This document shows positions 6,427-13,243 of a stretch of DNA of 18,589 nucleotides, piece by piece. This DNA comes from Phycisphaerae bacterium (lineage in GTDB: Bacteria; Planctomycetota; Phycisphaerae; Sedimentisphaerales; SG8-4), in assembly GCA_030603035.1 (NCBI GenBank), contig JAUVYQ010000037.1, positions 1 to 18,589 of the forward strand, read 5' to 3'. Each line of letters starts with the position of its first letter. Within the stretch, counting starts at the first letter, position 1. The notes beneath the pieces are model-generated. The model was not told where the DNA came from. It did no database searches and saw only the letters and a program-made list of their open reading frames with translations. The translations under genes were made by a program, and so were the position numbers.

Positions 6427-7911
6427 ATGTACGAAAAGCTGCTGAAAACAGTAACGAATCTCGGCTCGCCGAAAATCCTGCTCGTGGGCGACTTTATGCT
6501 CGATATTTACATCTACGGCGATGCGTTAAGAATAAGCCCGGAGGCACCGGTGCCTGTACTAAAAGTTACTAAAACCGAGTATAGCTGTGGCGGAGCAGGG
6601 TCTGTGGCTGCCGACCTTGCCGCTTTAGGCGCCGTGCCCGTTTGTCTGGGCGTTATCGGTGATGACCAGAACGGTAAAATTCTCAGGGAAAAGCTGATAA
6701 AAGCCGGAGCTGATGTCACCGGTCTTCATACCGTGCCGCGTCGGCCCACCATCAGCAAACAAAGACTCATCGGCTTAGCGCAACATCGCCATCGGCAGCA
6801 ATTGTTCAGAATAGATGAAGAATCCACAGAGCCGTTATCCGACGAACTAAATGAGGCGATTTTGCAAACTTACAAAGACAAATTGAAACTTGTCTGTATC
6901 GTTTGCCTGCAGGATTATGATAAAGGTTTGCTTAGTTCATCGCTTTGCGAGCAAATGATACAGTTAGCAGTGCAAGCAAACAAAAAGGTCCTTGTTGACC
7001 CTTCGCTTGCCGGCGACTATTCAAAATATGTCGGTGCCACCCTCATCGCGCCAAATCGTAGAGAGACTTCAGCGGTGGTTGGTTTCGATATAAAAACTGC
7101 AGAAGACAGCGCCAGGGCGGCAGAAGAGCTTGCCGAGAAGTTAAAGCTCAAGGCCGTGGTAATTACACTTGATAAGGAAGGCGCATATCTTAGAACAGAA
7201 AAGGAAAGTGAAATCATACCCACCAGGCCTCGCAGCGTCTATGACGTTACCGGGGCCGGCGATATGGTTCTGGCGACGCTTGCGATAGCCCTGGCTGCTG
7301 ATTGTGATTATAAAACTGCTGTACAGTTGTCCAACATAGCCGGCGGCATTGAGGTAGAAAAATTCGGCGCCGCAACGGTAACCATTGAGGAAATTATCAA
7401 TGAAATCATCAGTGAAACTCGGGGCAAAAGCGGTAAGGTGCGCTCGATTGATTCTCTGGTTGAAGAACTTACCTGGCTTCGCAGGCAGAAAGAGACTATA
7501 GTCTTTACCAACAGCTGTTTTGATGTGGTACATAGAGGGCACATCGAGTTTCTAAAATTCTGCAAATTGCAAGGAGACATAGTCGTTGTCGGACTAAACA
7601 GTGACAGCTCGGTAAAAACGATTAAAGAGCCCGGCAGGCCCATTAACAACCAGTACGACAGGACTGCCGTCCTTGCTGCGTTGGAAACGGTTGATTACGT
7701 TACGGTCTTCGATGAGCCGGACCCGCTCAACTTAATCAAAAAAGTAAAGCCCAACGTATTAGTAAAGGGTCAGGACTGGGCGCAGAAACGTGTCGTCGGC
7801 CGGGAGTTCGTTGAATCTTATGGCGGCAAGGTTGTTCTGGCACCGCTTGTTGAAGGCAAAAGCTCAACCGCAACAATCGAAAAGATGAGGTCATTGGAAA
7901 GAAAATCCTGA
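6427..7911 (+). CDS. hldE: Bifunctional heptose 7-phosphate kinase / heptose 1-phosphate adenylyltransferase
   Basis: HldE carries out two cytosolic steps of ADP-heptose synthesis: phosphorylation of D-glycero-D-manno-heptose 7-phosphate at C1, and later adenylylation of heptose 1-phosphate. Residues 1-330 form a PfkB/ribokinase domain with the anion hole and base in VTGAGDM (GAGD 276-279, D279). Residues about 345-494 form a nucleotidyltransferase domain with FTNSCFDVVHRGH (H369-x-G-H372) and a late KSSTATIEK motif. The full length of 494 is close to the fused enzyme of E. coli. The A-rich region before the ATG has no ribosome site. The stop TGA overlaps an ATG (TGATG) that now begins only a 23-codon frame, because an insertion moved gmhA away. 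Confidence 0.96.
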   Translation: MYEKLLKTVTNLGSPKILLVGDFMLDIYIYGDALRISPEAPVPVLKVTKTEYSCGGAGSVAADLAALGAVPVCLGVIGDDQNGKILREKLIKAGADVTGLHTVPRRPTISKQRLIGLAQHRHRQQLFRIDEESTEPLSDELNEAILQTYKDKLKLVCIVCLQDYDKGLLSSSLCEQMIQLAVQANKKVLVDPSLAGDYSKYVGATLIAPNRRETSAVVGFDIKTAEDSARAAEELAEKLKLKAVVITLDKEGAYLRTEKESEIIPTRPRSVYDVTGAGDMVLATLAIALAADCDYKTAVQLSNIAGGIEVEKFGAATVTIEEIINEIISETRGKSGKVRSIDSLVEELTWLRRQKETIVFTNSCFDVVHRGHIEFLKFCKLQGDIVVVGLNSDSSVKTIKEPGRPINNQYDRTAVLAALETVDYVTVFDEPDPLNLIKKVKPNVLVKGQDWAQKRVVGREFVESYGGKVVLAPLVEGKSSTATIEKMRSLERKS

Positions 7912-7913
7912 TG
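7896..7913 (+). repeat. 18-bp direct repeat, left copy
   Basis: GGAAAGAAAATCCTGATG occurs here and again at 8028-8045. The copies flank the palindromic insert at 7935-8018. This copy carries the hldE stop; the other carries the gmhA start. Confidence 0.85.
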
Positions 7914-7982
7914 GACAAGGTAGGTATTCCTTCCGTCATTGCGAGGCCTTTAGGCCGAAGCAATCTAAAACGTAACGGATGA
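7911..7982 (+). CDS. 23-codon decoy frame made by the insertion
   Basis: The ATG that overlaps the hldE stop opens a 23-residue frame into the palindromic repeat (including SVIARPLGRSNL) and ends at TGA 7980-7982. The ATG and the GGAAAG before it duplicate the gmhA start region, so ribosomes leaving hldE may begin here. The peptide is probably meaningless. Confidence 0.35.
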   Translation: MDKVGIPSVIARPLGRSNLKRNG

Positions 7983-8018
7983 GATTGCCGCAGCCTGCTT
8001 TGCAGGCTTCGCAATGAC
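7935..8018. mobile_element. 84-bp palindromic element between hldE and gmhA
   Basis: Two inverted half-units make the element. The left (7935-7966) begins GTCATTGCGAGGCC and ends GAAGCAATCT. The right (7981-8018) is the reverse complement of a sibling ending GCAATGAC. Each half also folds alone, for example GGCC-TTTA-GGCC. A single half-unit of the same family sits inside the heptosyltransferase gene at 10461-10488. It encodes no protein, so it would need a transposase in trans. Confidence 0.8.
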
Positions 8019-8027
8019 AGTTGTATA

Positions 8028-8045
8028 GGAAAGAAAATCCTGATG
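8028..8045 (+). repeat. 18-bp direct repeat, right copy
   Basis: GGAAAGAAAATCCTGATG is identical to 7896-7913. Here it supplies the gmhA ribosome site (GGAAAG) and ATG. Removing one copy plus the insert would restore a TGATG stop-start overlap of hldE and gmhA. Confidence 0.85.
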
Positions 8046-8663
8046 AATGAGAGCATAAAGAAACGGATTATAGAAGCGATAGAAACGCACAAAAAGATGA
8101 TTGCCGAGTTCCAGATAAGCGGCATCGAAACAGTCGCTGCTGCTGCCAAGGCAATAATAAAGTCACTAAAGCAAAACGGCAGGGTTTATCTCTGTGGCAA
8201 CGGAGGCTCGGCGGCAGATGCTCAACACATAGCCGGCGAGCTTGTCGGCAGATTCGAGCGCGAACGCAGGCCACTGCCGGCAGTCGCCCTGACAACCGAT
8301 ACATCCGTGATGACGTCGATTTCCAACGACGATAGCTTCAAAAATGTATTCGCAAGGCAGGTCGAAGCGTTGGTTAGAGAAGGTGATATCCTGTGGGCCA
8401 TTTCGACCAGCGGTTCCTCGGCAAATGTCGTTGCGGCTGCGAAATTGGCAAAGCAAAAAGGCGCTTGCGTACTGGCCTTTACAGGCAAGCCCGATAGTAA
8501 ACTGGAGCAAATTGCTGATATTTGTTTCTGTGCCGGTTACAAATCAACGGCGCGTAGTCAGGAGATTCACCAGCTTGCTTACCATACAATCTGTGACCTT
8601 GTAGAACAGAGTTTTTGTGGACAGCAGCATAACACAGCTTGTCATTCTGAGCGGAGCGAATAA
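8043..8663 (+). CDS. gmhA: Phosphoheptose (sedoheptulose 7-phosphate) isomerase
   Basis: GmhA converts sedoheptulose 7-phosphate to D-glycero-D-manno-heptose 7-phosphate, the first step of ADP-heptose synthesis. The 206 residues form one SIS domain with GNGGSAADAQHIAGELVGRF. The zinc ligands of the E. coli enzyme are present at H62, E66, Q173 and H181, one residue later than in E. coli. The last seven codons (CHSERSE plus stop) lie inside a palindromic repeat beginning at 8641, so the native C-terminus has been replaced. The start ATG lies in the duplicated 18-bp sequence. The adjacent genes supply the other steps of the same pathway. Confidence 0.96.
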   Translation: MNESIKKRIIEAIETHKKMIAEFQISGIETVAAAAKAIIKSLKQNGRVYLCGNGGSAADAQHIAGELVGRFERERRPLPAVALTTDTSVMTSISNDDSFKNVFARQVEALVREGDILWAISTSGSSANVVAAAKLAKQKGACVLAFTGKPDSKLEQIADICFCAGYKSTARSQEIHQLAYHTICDLVEQSFCGQQHNTACHSERSE

Positions 8664-8713
8664 TCTCATCGTTTTAGGTAGGAGAAGAGACCCTTCGCTA
8701 CGCTCAGGGTGAC
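8641..8713. repeat. 73-bp palindromic repeat at the end of gmhA
   Basis: The left half GTCATTCTGAGCGGAGCGAA... (8641-8667) and the right half (8687-8713), read in reverse complement, share GTCAnnCTGAGCGnAGCGAAnnnTCTC. Translations such as CHSERSE are a familiar sign of a widespread dispersed repeat. It contains the gmhA stop codon and ends 14 bp before the gmhB start. Confidence 0.8.
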
Positions 8714-8727
8714 ATACAGGGAGAACT

Positions 8728-9696
8728 ATGCCTAATAAAGCGATATTCTTAGACCGTGACGACACTTTAATTGAAGACCCCGGCTATATCAATCATCCTG
8801 ACCAGGTAAAACTGCTTGATGGTGTCGCTGAGGCACTTATCGAGCTAAAGCATATGGGGTACAAGCTAATTGTTGTCTCTAATCAGTCGGCTGTTGCACA
8901 CGGAATCGTTACCGAGAAAGTCCTTGGTGAAATTCATAACCGCTTAAAGCAACTGCTGGCCGAAAAGAGAGCATTTTTAGACCAGATTTATTACTGCCCT
9001 TATCATCCCGATGGTGCTATCGGAAAATACCGTAAAGAAAGTGACTGCAGAAAGCCGAACCCCGGAATGCTGCTGGCCGCTGCCGATGAGATGGACATCG
9101 ACCTTAGCCAATCCTGGAGCATTGGCAATAGCGCCCGTGATGTTGAGGCCGGTTTGCGAGCCGGCTGCAAAACTATATTAATAAATCGCTCTTCAGATTA
9201 CAAACAGCCCGACCCCTGCCTGTTGCTGGCAGGGACAAATCCACACTACAAGAGTGTAAATATAAAGGAGGCGGTAAATATCATAAAAAAATATCACCGT
9301 TCGTCCGGCAAACCTGCAGACCAAACACCGTCGGCCCTCACAGGTCAAACTCAACCGCCCTTGCAAGCTGTGGAACAACCACGCAGCTCAGAGCTTACGG
9401 AGCCGGAACCGGCCCCTCCGGAGCAAAATGCTGCCGGTAAGAGAACCGAACAGTTGCTCAGCAGCATCCTCGAACAACTAAAAAGTATGCAGCGGGCCAG
9501 TATGTTCGGTGAATTTTCAATAATGAGACTGATGGCCGGGATTATGCAAATTATTGTTCTGTTTTGCCTGTTGATAACCATATGGTTTCTGATGAGCCCA
9601 ACCAGACAAGACAATTCGGTTTTAATTGCCCTTGGGTTTGCTATGCTTTTTCAAATGATGTCACTAACCTTCTACATAATGCAGGGGCGAAGATAG
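8728..9696 (+). CDS. gmhB: GmhB-like HAD phosphatase fused to a two-helix membrane tail
   Basis: GmhB removes the 7-phosphate from heptose 1,7-bisphosphate between the two HldE steps. Residues 1-190 form a HAD-IIIA domain with D9-R-D11 (FLDRDDT), S51-N52-Q and DCRKPNPGM. Several usual residues differ: two of the four zinc ligands of E. coli GmhB appear as Tyr92 and Ser105 (YYCPYHPDG, ESDCRK), and GDxxxD reads GNSARD. After a Pro/Glu/Gln linker (about 195-240) and a short helix come two hydrophobic helices (about 268-289 and 297-317). The usual enzyme is about 190 residues and soluble, so this is a fusion that may anchor it to the membrane. A CCCTGCC/GGCAGGG hairpin encodes part of 160-171. 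AGGGAGA precedes the ATG. Confidence 0.85.
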   Translation: MPNKAIFLDRDDTLIEDPGYINHPDQVKLLDGVAEALIELKHMGYKLIVVSNQSAVAHGIVTEKVLGEIHNRLKQLLAEKRAFLDQIYYCPYHPDGAIGKYRKESDCRKPNPGMLLAAADEMDIDLSQSWSIGNSARDVEAGLRAGCKTILINRSSDYKQPDPCLLLAGTNPHYKSVNIKEAVNIIKKYHRSSGKPADQTPSALTGQTQPPLQAVEQPRSSELTEPEPAPPEQNAAGKRTEQLLSSILEQLKSMQRASMFGEFSIMRLMAGIMQIIVLFCLLITIWFLMSPTRQDNSVLIALGFAMLFQMMSLTFYIMQGRR

Positions 9697-9702
9697 TGAT
9701 GC

Positions 9703-10839
9703 GTGAAACGTGAACCGTATCTCGTGAAGCGAGATACGAGATGCGAGATGCAAGATACGAGATGCGAGATTTTAGTCTGGCTTCCTTCTCCTATGGGAGA
9801 TGCTGTTCTTTGCACACCAGCCTTGCGGGCCATACGCCAACACTTCAAATCCTGCAAAATCTCGTTTTTTGCCAAGCCCGCGGTTCGTGAGGTTTTATCG
9901 CCAAGCAGCTTTAACGACAGTTGGCTGGAGCAACAGGACAAGAATCCGTTTGCGATTGCAAAAAAACTCAAAGAACATAAGTTCACACACGCAATCCTTT
10001 TCAAAAATTCTTTTGCTTCGGCACTGGTGGTTTCTTTAGCACGGATACCATCACGTATTGGCTATGCCCGTGAGGGACGTGGCTTTTTGCTCACCGACAA
10101 ACTCTACCCGCCAAAATTACGTGACAGTAAATTCAAGCCCATTTCTATGATTGACTACTATCTTGCGATTGCCTCCTGGCTCGGTGCCGACACAGTCGAT
10201 AGAAGCCTCGAACTGCTCATCGACCCACAAAAAGGCGAGAGCCTCCGCGCCAAATTACCGGAAATCGTCAACTGCAAAGGACCGATTGTTGTTATTGTCC
10301 CGGGCGGAGCATTCGGGCCAAGCAAGTGCTGGCTAAACGAAAGGTTTGCTCAAACAGCGGATTGGCTGATTACGAACTACAACGCAACAGTTGTTGTTTC
10401 CGTTGCATCCAACCCCGTCGAGAAGCAAATTGCCGGAGAAATTTGCAATTCCAGCAGTCTGTCATTGCGAGCGCAGCGAAGCAATCTCAAACACAAACTT
10501 ATCAACCTGGCAGAAAGCCCCGTAAGTCTTGGCGAATTAAAATCGCTTTTTTCAACTGCCGATTTGGTAATAAGCAACGACACGGGCCCACGGCATATAG
10601 CCATAGCTCTTGGCCGTAAAATTATCAGTTTGTTTGGGCCAAATGACCCTGCCTGGACCGATACCGGCTGCGAAAATGAAATTCAAATAGTCGGTAACGT
10701 CTCTTGTGCTCCCTGCAGCAAGCCGATATGTGAGAAAAAAGAACATTTGTGTATGCAGGCAATCACTGTAGAGATGGTTTGTGACGCTGCCAAAAAATTA
10801 CTCGCAAATAATCATCGGATAAGCGACAGCTATGAGTGA
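9703..10839 (+). CDS. waaF: ADP-heptose:LPS heptosyltransferase (GT9, WaaF-like)
   Basis: This enzyme transfers heptose from ADP-heptose to the LPS inner core on the cytoplasmic face. The GT9 fold shows LPSPMGDAVLCTPALRA near the N-terminus, IVPGGAFGPSKCW (about 198-210), SNDTGPRHIA (291-300), FGPNDPAWT and a Cys-rich end (CAPCSK, CEKKEHLC) common in WaaF-type enzymes. The first 22 codons come from a repeat with a 21-bp in-frame period. GTG 9703, GTG 9724 and an ATG near 9748 are all possible starts, so the true start is uncertain. Residues about 251-265 (LSLRAQRSNL) are an in-frame palindromic insertion. The end overlaps the next gene by 8 bp. Confidence 0.9.
   Translation: MKREPYLVKRDTRCEMQDTRCEILVWLPSPMGDAVLCTPALRAIRQHFKSCKISFFAKPAVREVLSPSSFNDSWLEQQDKNPFAIAKKLKEHKFTHAILFKNSFASALVVSLARIPSRIGYAREGRGFLLTDKLYPPKLRDSKFKPISMIDYYLAIASWLGADTVDRSLELLIDPQKGESLRAKLPEIVNCKGPIVVIVPGGAFGPSKCWLNERFAQTADWLITNYNATVVVSVASNPVEKQIAGEICNSSSLSLRAQRSNLKHKLINLAESPVSLGELKSLFSTADLVISNDTGPRHIAIALGRKIISLFGPNDPAWTDTGCENEIQIVGNVSCAPCSKPICEKKEHLCMQAITVEMVCDAAKKLLANNHRISDSYE
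9717..9770 (+). repeat. Tandem repeat and hairpin forming the heptosyltransferase start
   Basis: AGATACGAGATGCGAGAT occurs at 9732-9749 and 9753-9770, a period of 21 bp or seven codons. Just before it GTATCTCG-TGAAG-CGAGATAC (9717-9737) forms a perfect hairpin. All possible start codons of the gene lie before or inside this repeat. Confidence 0.75.
10461..10488 (+). repeat. Half-unit palindromic repeat inside the heptosyltransferase
   Basis: The sequence begins GTCATTGCGAGCG and ends GAAGCAATCTC, the same ends as the left half of the element at 7935-7966. Translated in frame it gives LSLRAQRSNL. It lies in a loop region before the INLAE strand. Confidence 0.8.
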
Positions 10840-11698
10840 ACAAAAATTTGTAGAAATTTCAAAATCGTTCTTCATTGACGCCGATTATAAAACGGCATTT
10901 AGCAAATTGGGCTTAACTTCCATCGAAGCTGTCTTTTCTTTTAATGCCGCTAAGAATCTGGCCAAGGACAATCTTGCCGGGTTCCGCAGCCGTCTGCAAT
11001 TTGAAATAAATTCCCTGGCGTCTTCACTATCAACAACTGTGTTTTTGAAACACTATGACAGACCGCCAATTTTGGCCCAGCTTGGAAACTGGCTCTCGGC
11101 TCGACGCCGAATAAGTTTCGGCTTGTTCGACTTCGAGCCGGCAAATAAACTCACAATAGCAGGCATAAATACCCCGAAAATTATTTCTTACGGCGAGCAA
11201 TGGGGCATCTTTTTTGAGAAAAGAAGCTTTATAATCACTGAAAAAGTTCCTGATGCCGAATCCCTGGAACGAAAATTGCCCGATTGCTTCGACGCCCCGA
11301 ATACAGTTGAAAATTTGAAACTGCGAAGAAATTTTATCGCTCAATTAGCGGCCTTTGTAAAAAAATTCCACGAGACAAACTATTGCCATCGAGACCTCTA
11401 CCTTTCACACATATTCTACGCCGACAGCGGCAATTTTTATCTGATAGACCTGGCGCGGGTCTTTAAACCAATCATCTGGCGCCGGCGATTTCGGATAAAA
11501 GATATTGCGCAAGTTTATTATTCAGCCCCAGGCAGGTATTTCTCGAACACCGACCGGCTGCGTTTCTACTTCGGCTATACCGGCCAAAGCAAGCTGACCA
11601 GAAAAGACAAAGTATTTATCCATAAAGTAATAAACAAAGCAAAACGGATGGCACGGCACGATATAAAGCACGGCAGGCCCGTCCCCTTTGAAAGCTGA
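10832..11698 (+). CDS. LPS core kinase, WaaP/Kdo-kinase family
   Basis: The 288 residues show the protein-kinase-like fold of LPS core kinases (WaaP, InaA, KdkA). A candidate ATP lysine is K73 in VFLKHYDRP, the catalytic loop is HRDLYLSHI (H186, R187, D188) and the metal-binding Asp is in IDLARV (D206). It probably phosphorylates a heptose or Kdo of the inner core at the inner membrane, making ATP plus core sugar into phosphorylated core. The ATG overlaps the end of the heptosyltransferase gene, indicating translational coupling. It is the last gene of the LPS block. The exact sugar cannot be told from sequence alone. Confidence 0.85.
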   Translation: MSEQKFVEISKSFFIDADYKTAFSKLGLTSIEAVFSFNAAKNLAKDNLAGFRSRLQFEINSLASSLSTTVFLKHYDRPPILAQLGNWLSARRRISFGLFDFEPANKLTIAGINTPKIISYGEQWGIFFEKRSFIITEKVPDAESLERKLPDCFDAPNTVENLKLRRNFIAQLAAFVKKFHETNYCHRDLYLSHIFYADSGNFYLIDLARVFKPIIWRRRFRIKDIAQVYYSAPGRYFSNTDRLRFYFGYTGQSKLTRKDKVFIHKVINKAKRMARHDIKHGRPVPFES

Positions 11699-11715
11699 CC
11701 GGATTCAGTAAAAAA

Positions 11716-11740
11716 TTAACCGCAAAGAACGCAGAGAAAA
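11716..11740 (+). repeat. Dispersed repeat after the LPS block
   Basis: TTAACCGCAAAGAACGCAGAG shares TTAACCGCA and AGAA words with 6324-6340. It is followed by related CCACAGAAAACACAG words near 11760. It lies in the 150-bp gap before the PIN gene. Confidence 0.5.
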
Positions 11741-11836
11741 AACTAAAAAATAAATTAGCCACAGAAAACACAGCGCGGCTTTTGGCCACAACCAAAAAGA
11801 AAAATATGCAGCCGCTTTGTGACAGGGCTTTTTTAC

Positions 11837-11865
11837 TTGTGTAGGAACCGGTGGAAAGTTATAAT
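11837..11865 (+). promoter_or_regulatory. Promoter of the PIN gene, placed for a leaderless transcript
   Basis: TTGTGT (11837-11842), 17 bp, then TATAAT (11860-11865). Only six bases separate the -10 box from the ATG at 11872, so the transcript should begin at or next to the start codon. Confidence 0.5.
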
Positions 11866-11871
11866 AACAAT

Positions 11872-12348
11872 ATGGTTGAGACACCCAACATAACCGTAAG
11901 AATATATGCTGATACATCGGTTTTTGGTGGTGTGTTCGATGAGGAATTTGAAGGACCCAGCAAGGCCTTTTTTGACACCATCAAAAAGACGAAATTTCTT
12001 TTGGTGACTTCTGAACTGGTCAGGCAAGAAATCCAGGCGGGGCCCAAAAGCGTCCAAGAGATATTTTCCAACATTCTGCCGACTGTGGATATTGCTGAGG
12101 TCACAGCCGAAGCCCTGAAGCTACAACAAGCTTACGTGGATGCGGGAATTCTGTCCGAGAAGTATTCTACAGATGCCTTGCATGTGGCGTTGGCAACTGT
12201 TTCACAGGCTTCGCTGATTGTGAGCTGGAATTTCAGACATATTGTTAATTTTCAGAAGATTCCTATGTATAATGCAGTCAATACACTGCACGGCTACAGC
12301 GAAATCGCCATCTATTCACCTCTGGAGGTAATTGAATATGAAGACTAA
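11872..12348 (+). CDS. PIN-domain protein (VapC-like RNase)
   Basis: PIN domains are metal-dependent RNases, often the toxin of a type II toxin-antitoxin pair. The N-terminal strand IYADTSVFGGVF carries the first acidic residue, Glu of SELVRQEI the second, and STDALHVALA a third (Asp). A late SWNFRHIVNF motif is usual. I choose the ATG at 11872 (158 residues) because a -10 box lies six bases upstream; a GTG at 11851 would add seven residues and would lie before that transcription start. The last 11 bases overlap the next small gene, which suits a toxin-antitoxin pair. No growth effect can be read from sequence. Confidence 0.85.
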   Translation: MVETPNITVRIYADTSVFGGVFDEEFEGPSKAFFDTIKKTKFLLVTSELVRQEIQAGPKSVQEIFSNILPTVDIAEVTAEALKLQQAYVDAGILSEKYSTDALHVALATVSQASLIVSWNFRHIVNFQKIPMYNAVNTLHGYSEIAIYSPLEVIEYED

Positions 12349-12499
12349 AACGTTCGACTGCGTTCAGATGAAACGCCGCGGCGCAGAATTGGTTCACAAG
12401 CAGCTTGAAGGAAAGTCATTTGAGCAACGACTCGAATATTGGCAAAAGGGAACTGACCAGCTAAAAGAGCTTCAAAGGCAGGCAAAAGAGAAGAAATAG
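12338..12499 (+). CDS. Small partner of the PIN gene, likely antitoxin
   Basis: A 53-residue basic, helical protein beginning MKTKTFDCVQMKRRG and ending KELQRQAKEKK. It overlaps the PIN gene by 11 bp, so translation is coupled. GGAGG lies about 10 bp upstream of its ATG, inside the PIN gene. Short proteins with an MKTKxFDCVxMKR opening beside PIN genes are, as I recall, common, with the helical body fitting a toxin-neutralising tail. It lacks a recognisable DNA-binding domain, and here it follows the toxin instead of preceding it. Confidence 0.7.
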   Translation: MKTKTFDCVQMKRRGAELVHKQLEGKSFEQRLEYWQKGTDQLKELQRQAKEKK

Positions 12500-12543
12500 C
12501 CAACGCAGGGCTTTCTCAATGCGTCTCTGTGAACAACCATCCC

Positions 12544-12560
12544 CAAGGCCTTTGGCCTTG
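12544..12560. terminator. Hairpin between convergent genes
   Basis: CAAGGCC-TTT-GGCCTTG is a perfect 7-bp stem in the 77-bp gap between the antitoxin-like gene and the convergent minus-strand gene. It has no T run on either strand, so termination is only a possibility; it could instead be a palindromic repeat. Confidence 0.35.
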
Positions 12561-12576
12561 AGGCTGCCACCCCCTG

Positions 12577-12972
12577 CTACTGATCTGAAGAGGAAAGCCA
12601 ATCGTAATTTACTAGGAATTCCTGGACCTTCTTCTTGCGGAAAATGCCGACACCCAGACAGATGCGAATATCATCTATGGTAAGAATCAGGTTTCCAATA
12701 ATGTCGAATTTTATAGACTTGATTGCTGGCTTCACAATAGCCAAAACTGTTGTGTCTTCCTTGGCCTTAGATGGCCATTCTGCGCTTTTACGTATGTCAT
12801 CCGGCACCTCTGATGCCGATGTCACGACACCAGATGGAAGACTCTCGAGTTTCCGTTGCACAGATAATTTGAACCCCGTGGCGGGTGTCGCAATGGCTAC
12901 GCCGTTTAATTTATCAGGAAAAGCACCCGTTCCGAAGCAAACGCTACTGGCTATTGTCATGAGTTTTTCCAT
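12577..12972 (-). CDS. Unknown protein with strong ribosome site and operator
   Basis: This 131-residue protein is not recognised. It has a mixed sequence with a central KSIKFDIIGNLILTIDDIRI stretch and no clear signal peptide or membrane helix. The minus strand is chosen because AGGAGG lies 9 bp before its ATG and because a -10 box with a palindrome lies upstream. A plus-strand frame in the same place lacks these signs. It converges on the PIN pair and is probably accessory. Function unknown. Confidence 0.6.
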   Translation of the reverse strand: MEKLMTIASSVCFGTGAFPDKLNGVAIATPATGFKLSVQRKLESLPSGVVTSASEVPDDIRKSAEWPSKAKEDTTVLAIVKPAIKSIKFDIIGNLILTIDDIRICLGVGIFRKKKVQEFLVNYDWLSSSDQ

Positions 12973-13014
12973 GTTCGTAAATCCTCCTTTTAATTTGAAC
13001 TGAGGAACTATTGA

Positions 13015-13033
13015 TTATACGGTTTCCGTATAA
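13015..13033 (-). promoter_or_regulatory. Palindromic operator over the -10 box
   Basis: TTATACGG-AAA-CCGTATAA on the minus strand is a perfect 8-bp inverted repeat. TATAAT at its end is a good -10 box for the gene at 12577-12972; the -35 region is poor. The half-site resembles the operator-like palindromes at 15389 and 17057 (TTAKACAG-A-CTGTATAA). Confidence 0.6.
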
Positions 13034-13208
13034 CATTACATTTTCCTTCGTATTTCATAGCGAATCCATCGATTAGTGGCCAAATCAGGGATGTAAATCC
13101 GCCGCTACCTACATGGATATTATTGTAGGAATTGTCGGAAAAGGCAAGGAAAAAAATTCGCATTTTATATTTTGAGTGCGGGACCTACACAAAATGTGCG
13201 TTTTCGTA

Positions 13209-13237
13209 TTGAAGCGATACAGCAGGCCGTTTATACT
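13209..13237 (+). promoter_or_regulatory. Promoter of the glycosyltransferase gene, placed for a leaderless transcript
   Basis: TTGAAG (13209-13214), 17 bp, then TATACT (13232-13237), six bases before the ATG at 13244. The spacing equals that of the PIN gene promoter. Confidence 0.5.
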
Positions 13238-13243
13238 TGCGGG

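Noticed and set aside
12635..13003. 122-residue plus-strand frame
   Set aside because: The minus-strand frame over the same bases has AGGAGG and a -10 box; the plus frame has neither.
13172..13243. Upstream TTG start of the glycosyltransferase
   Set aside because: The added 24 residues are unlike the family and would lie before the predicted promoter start.
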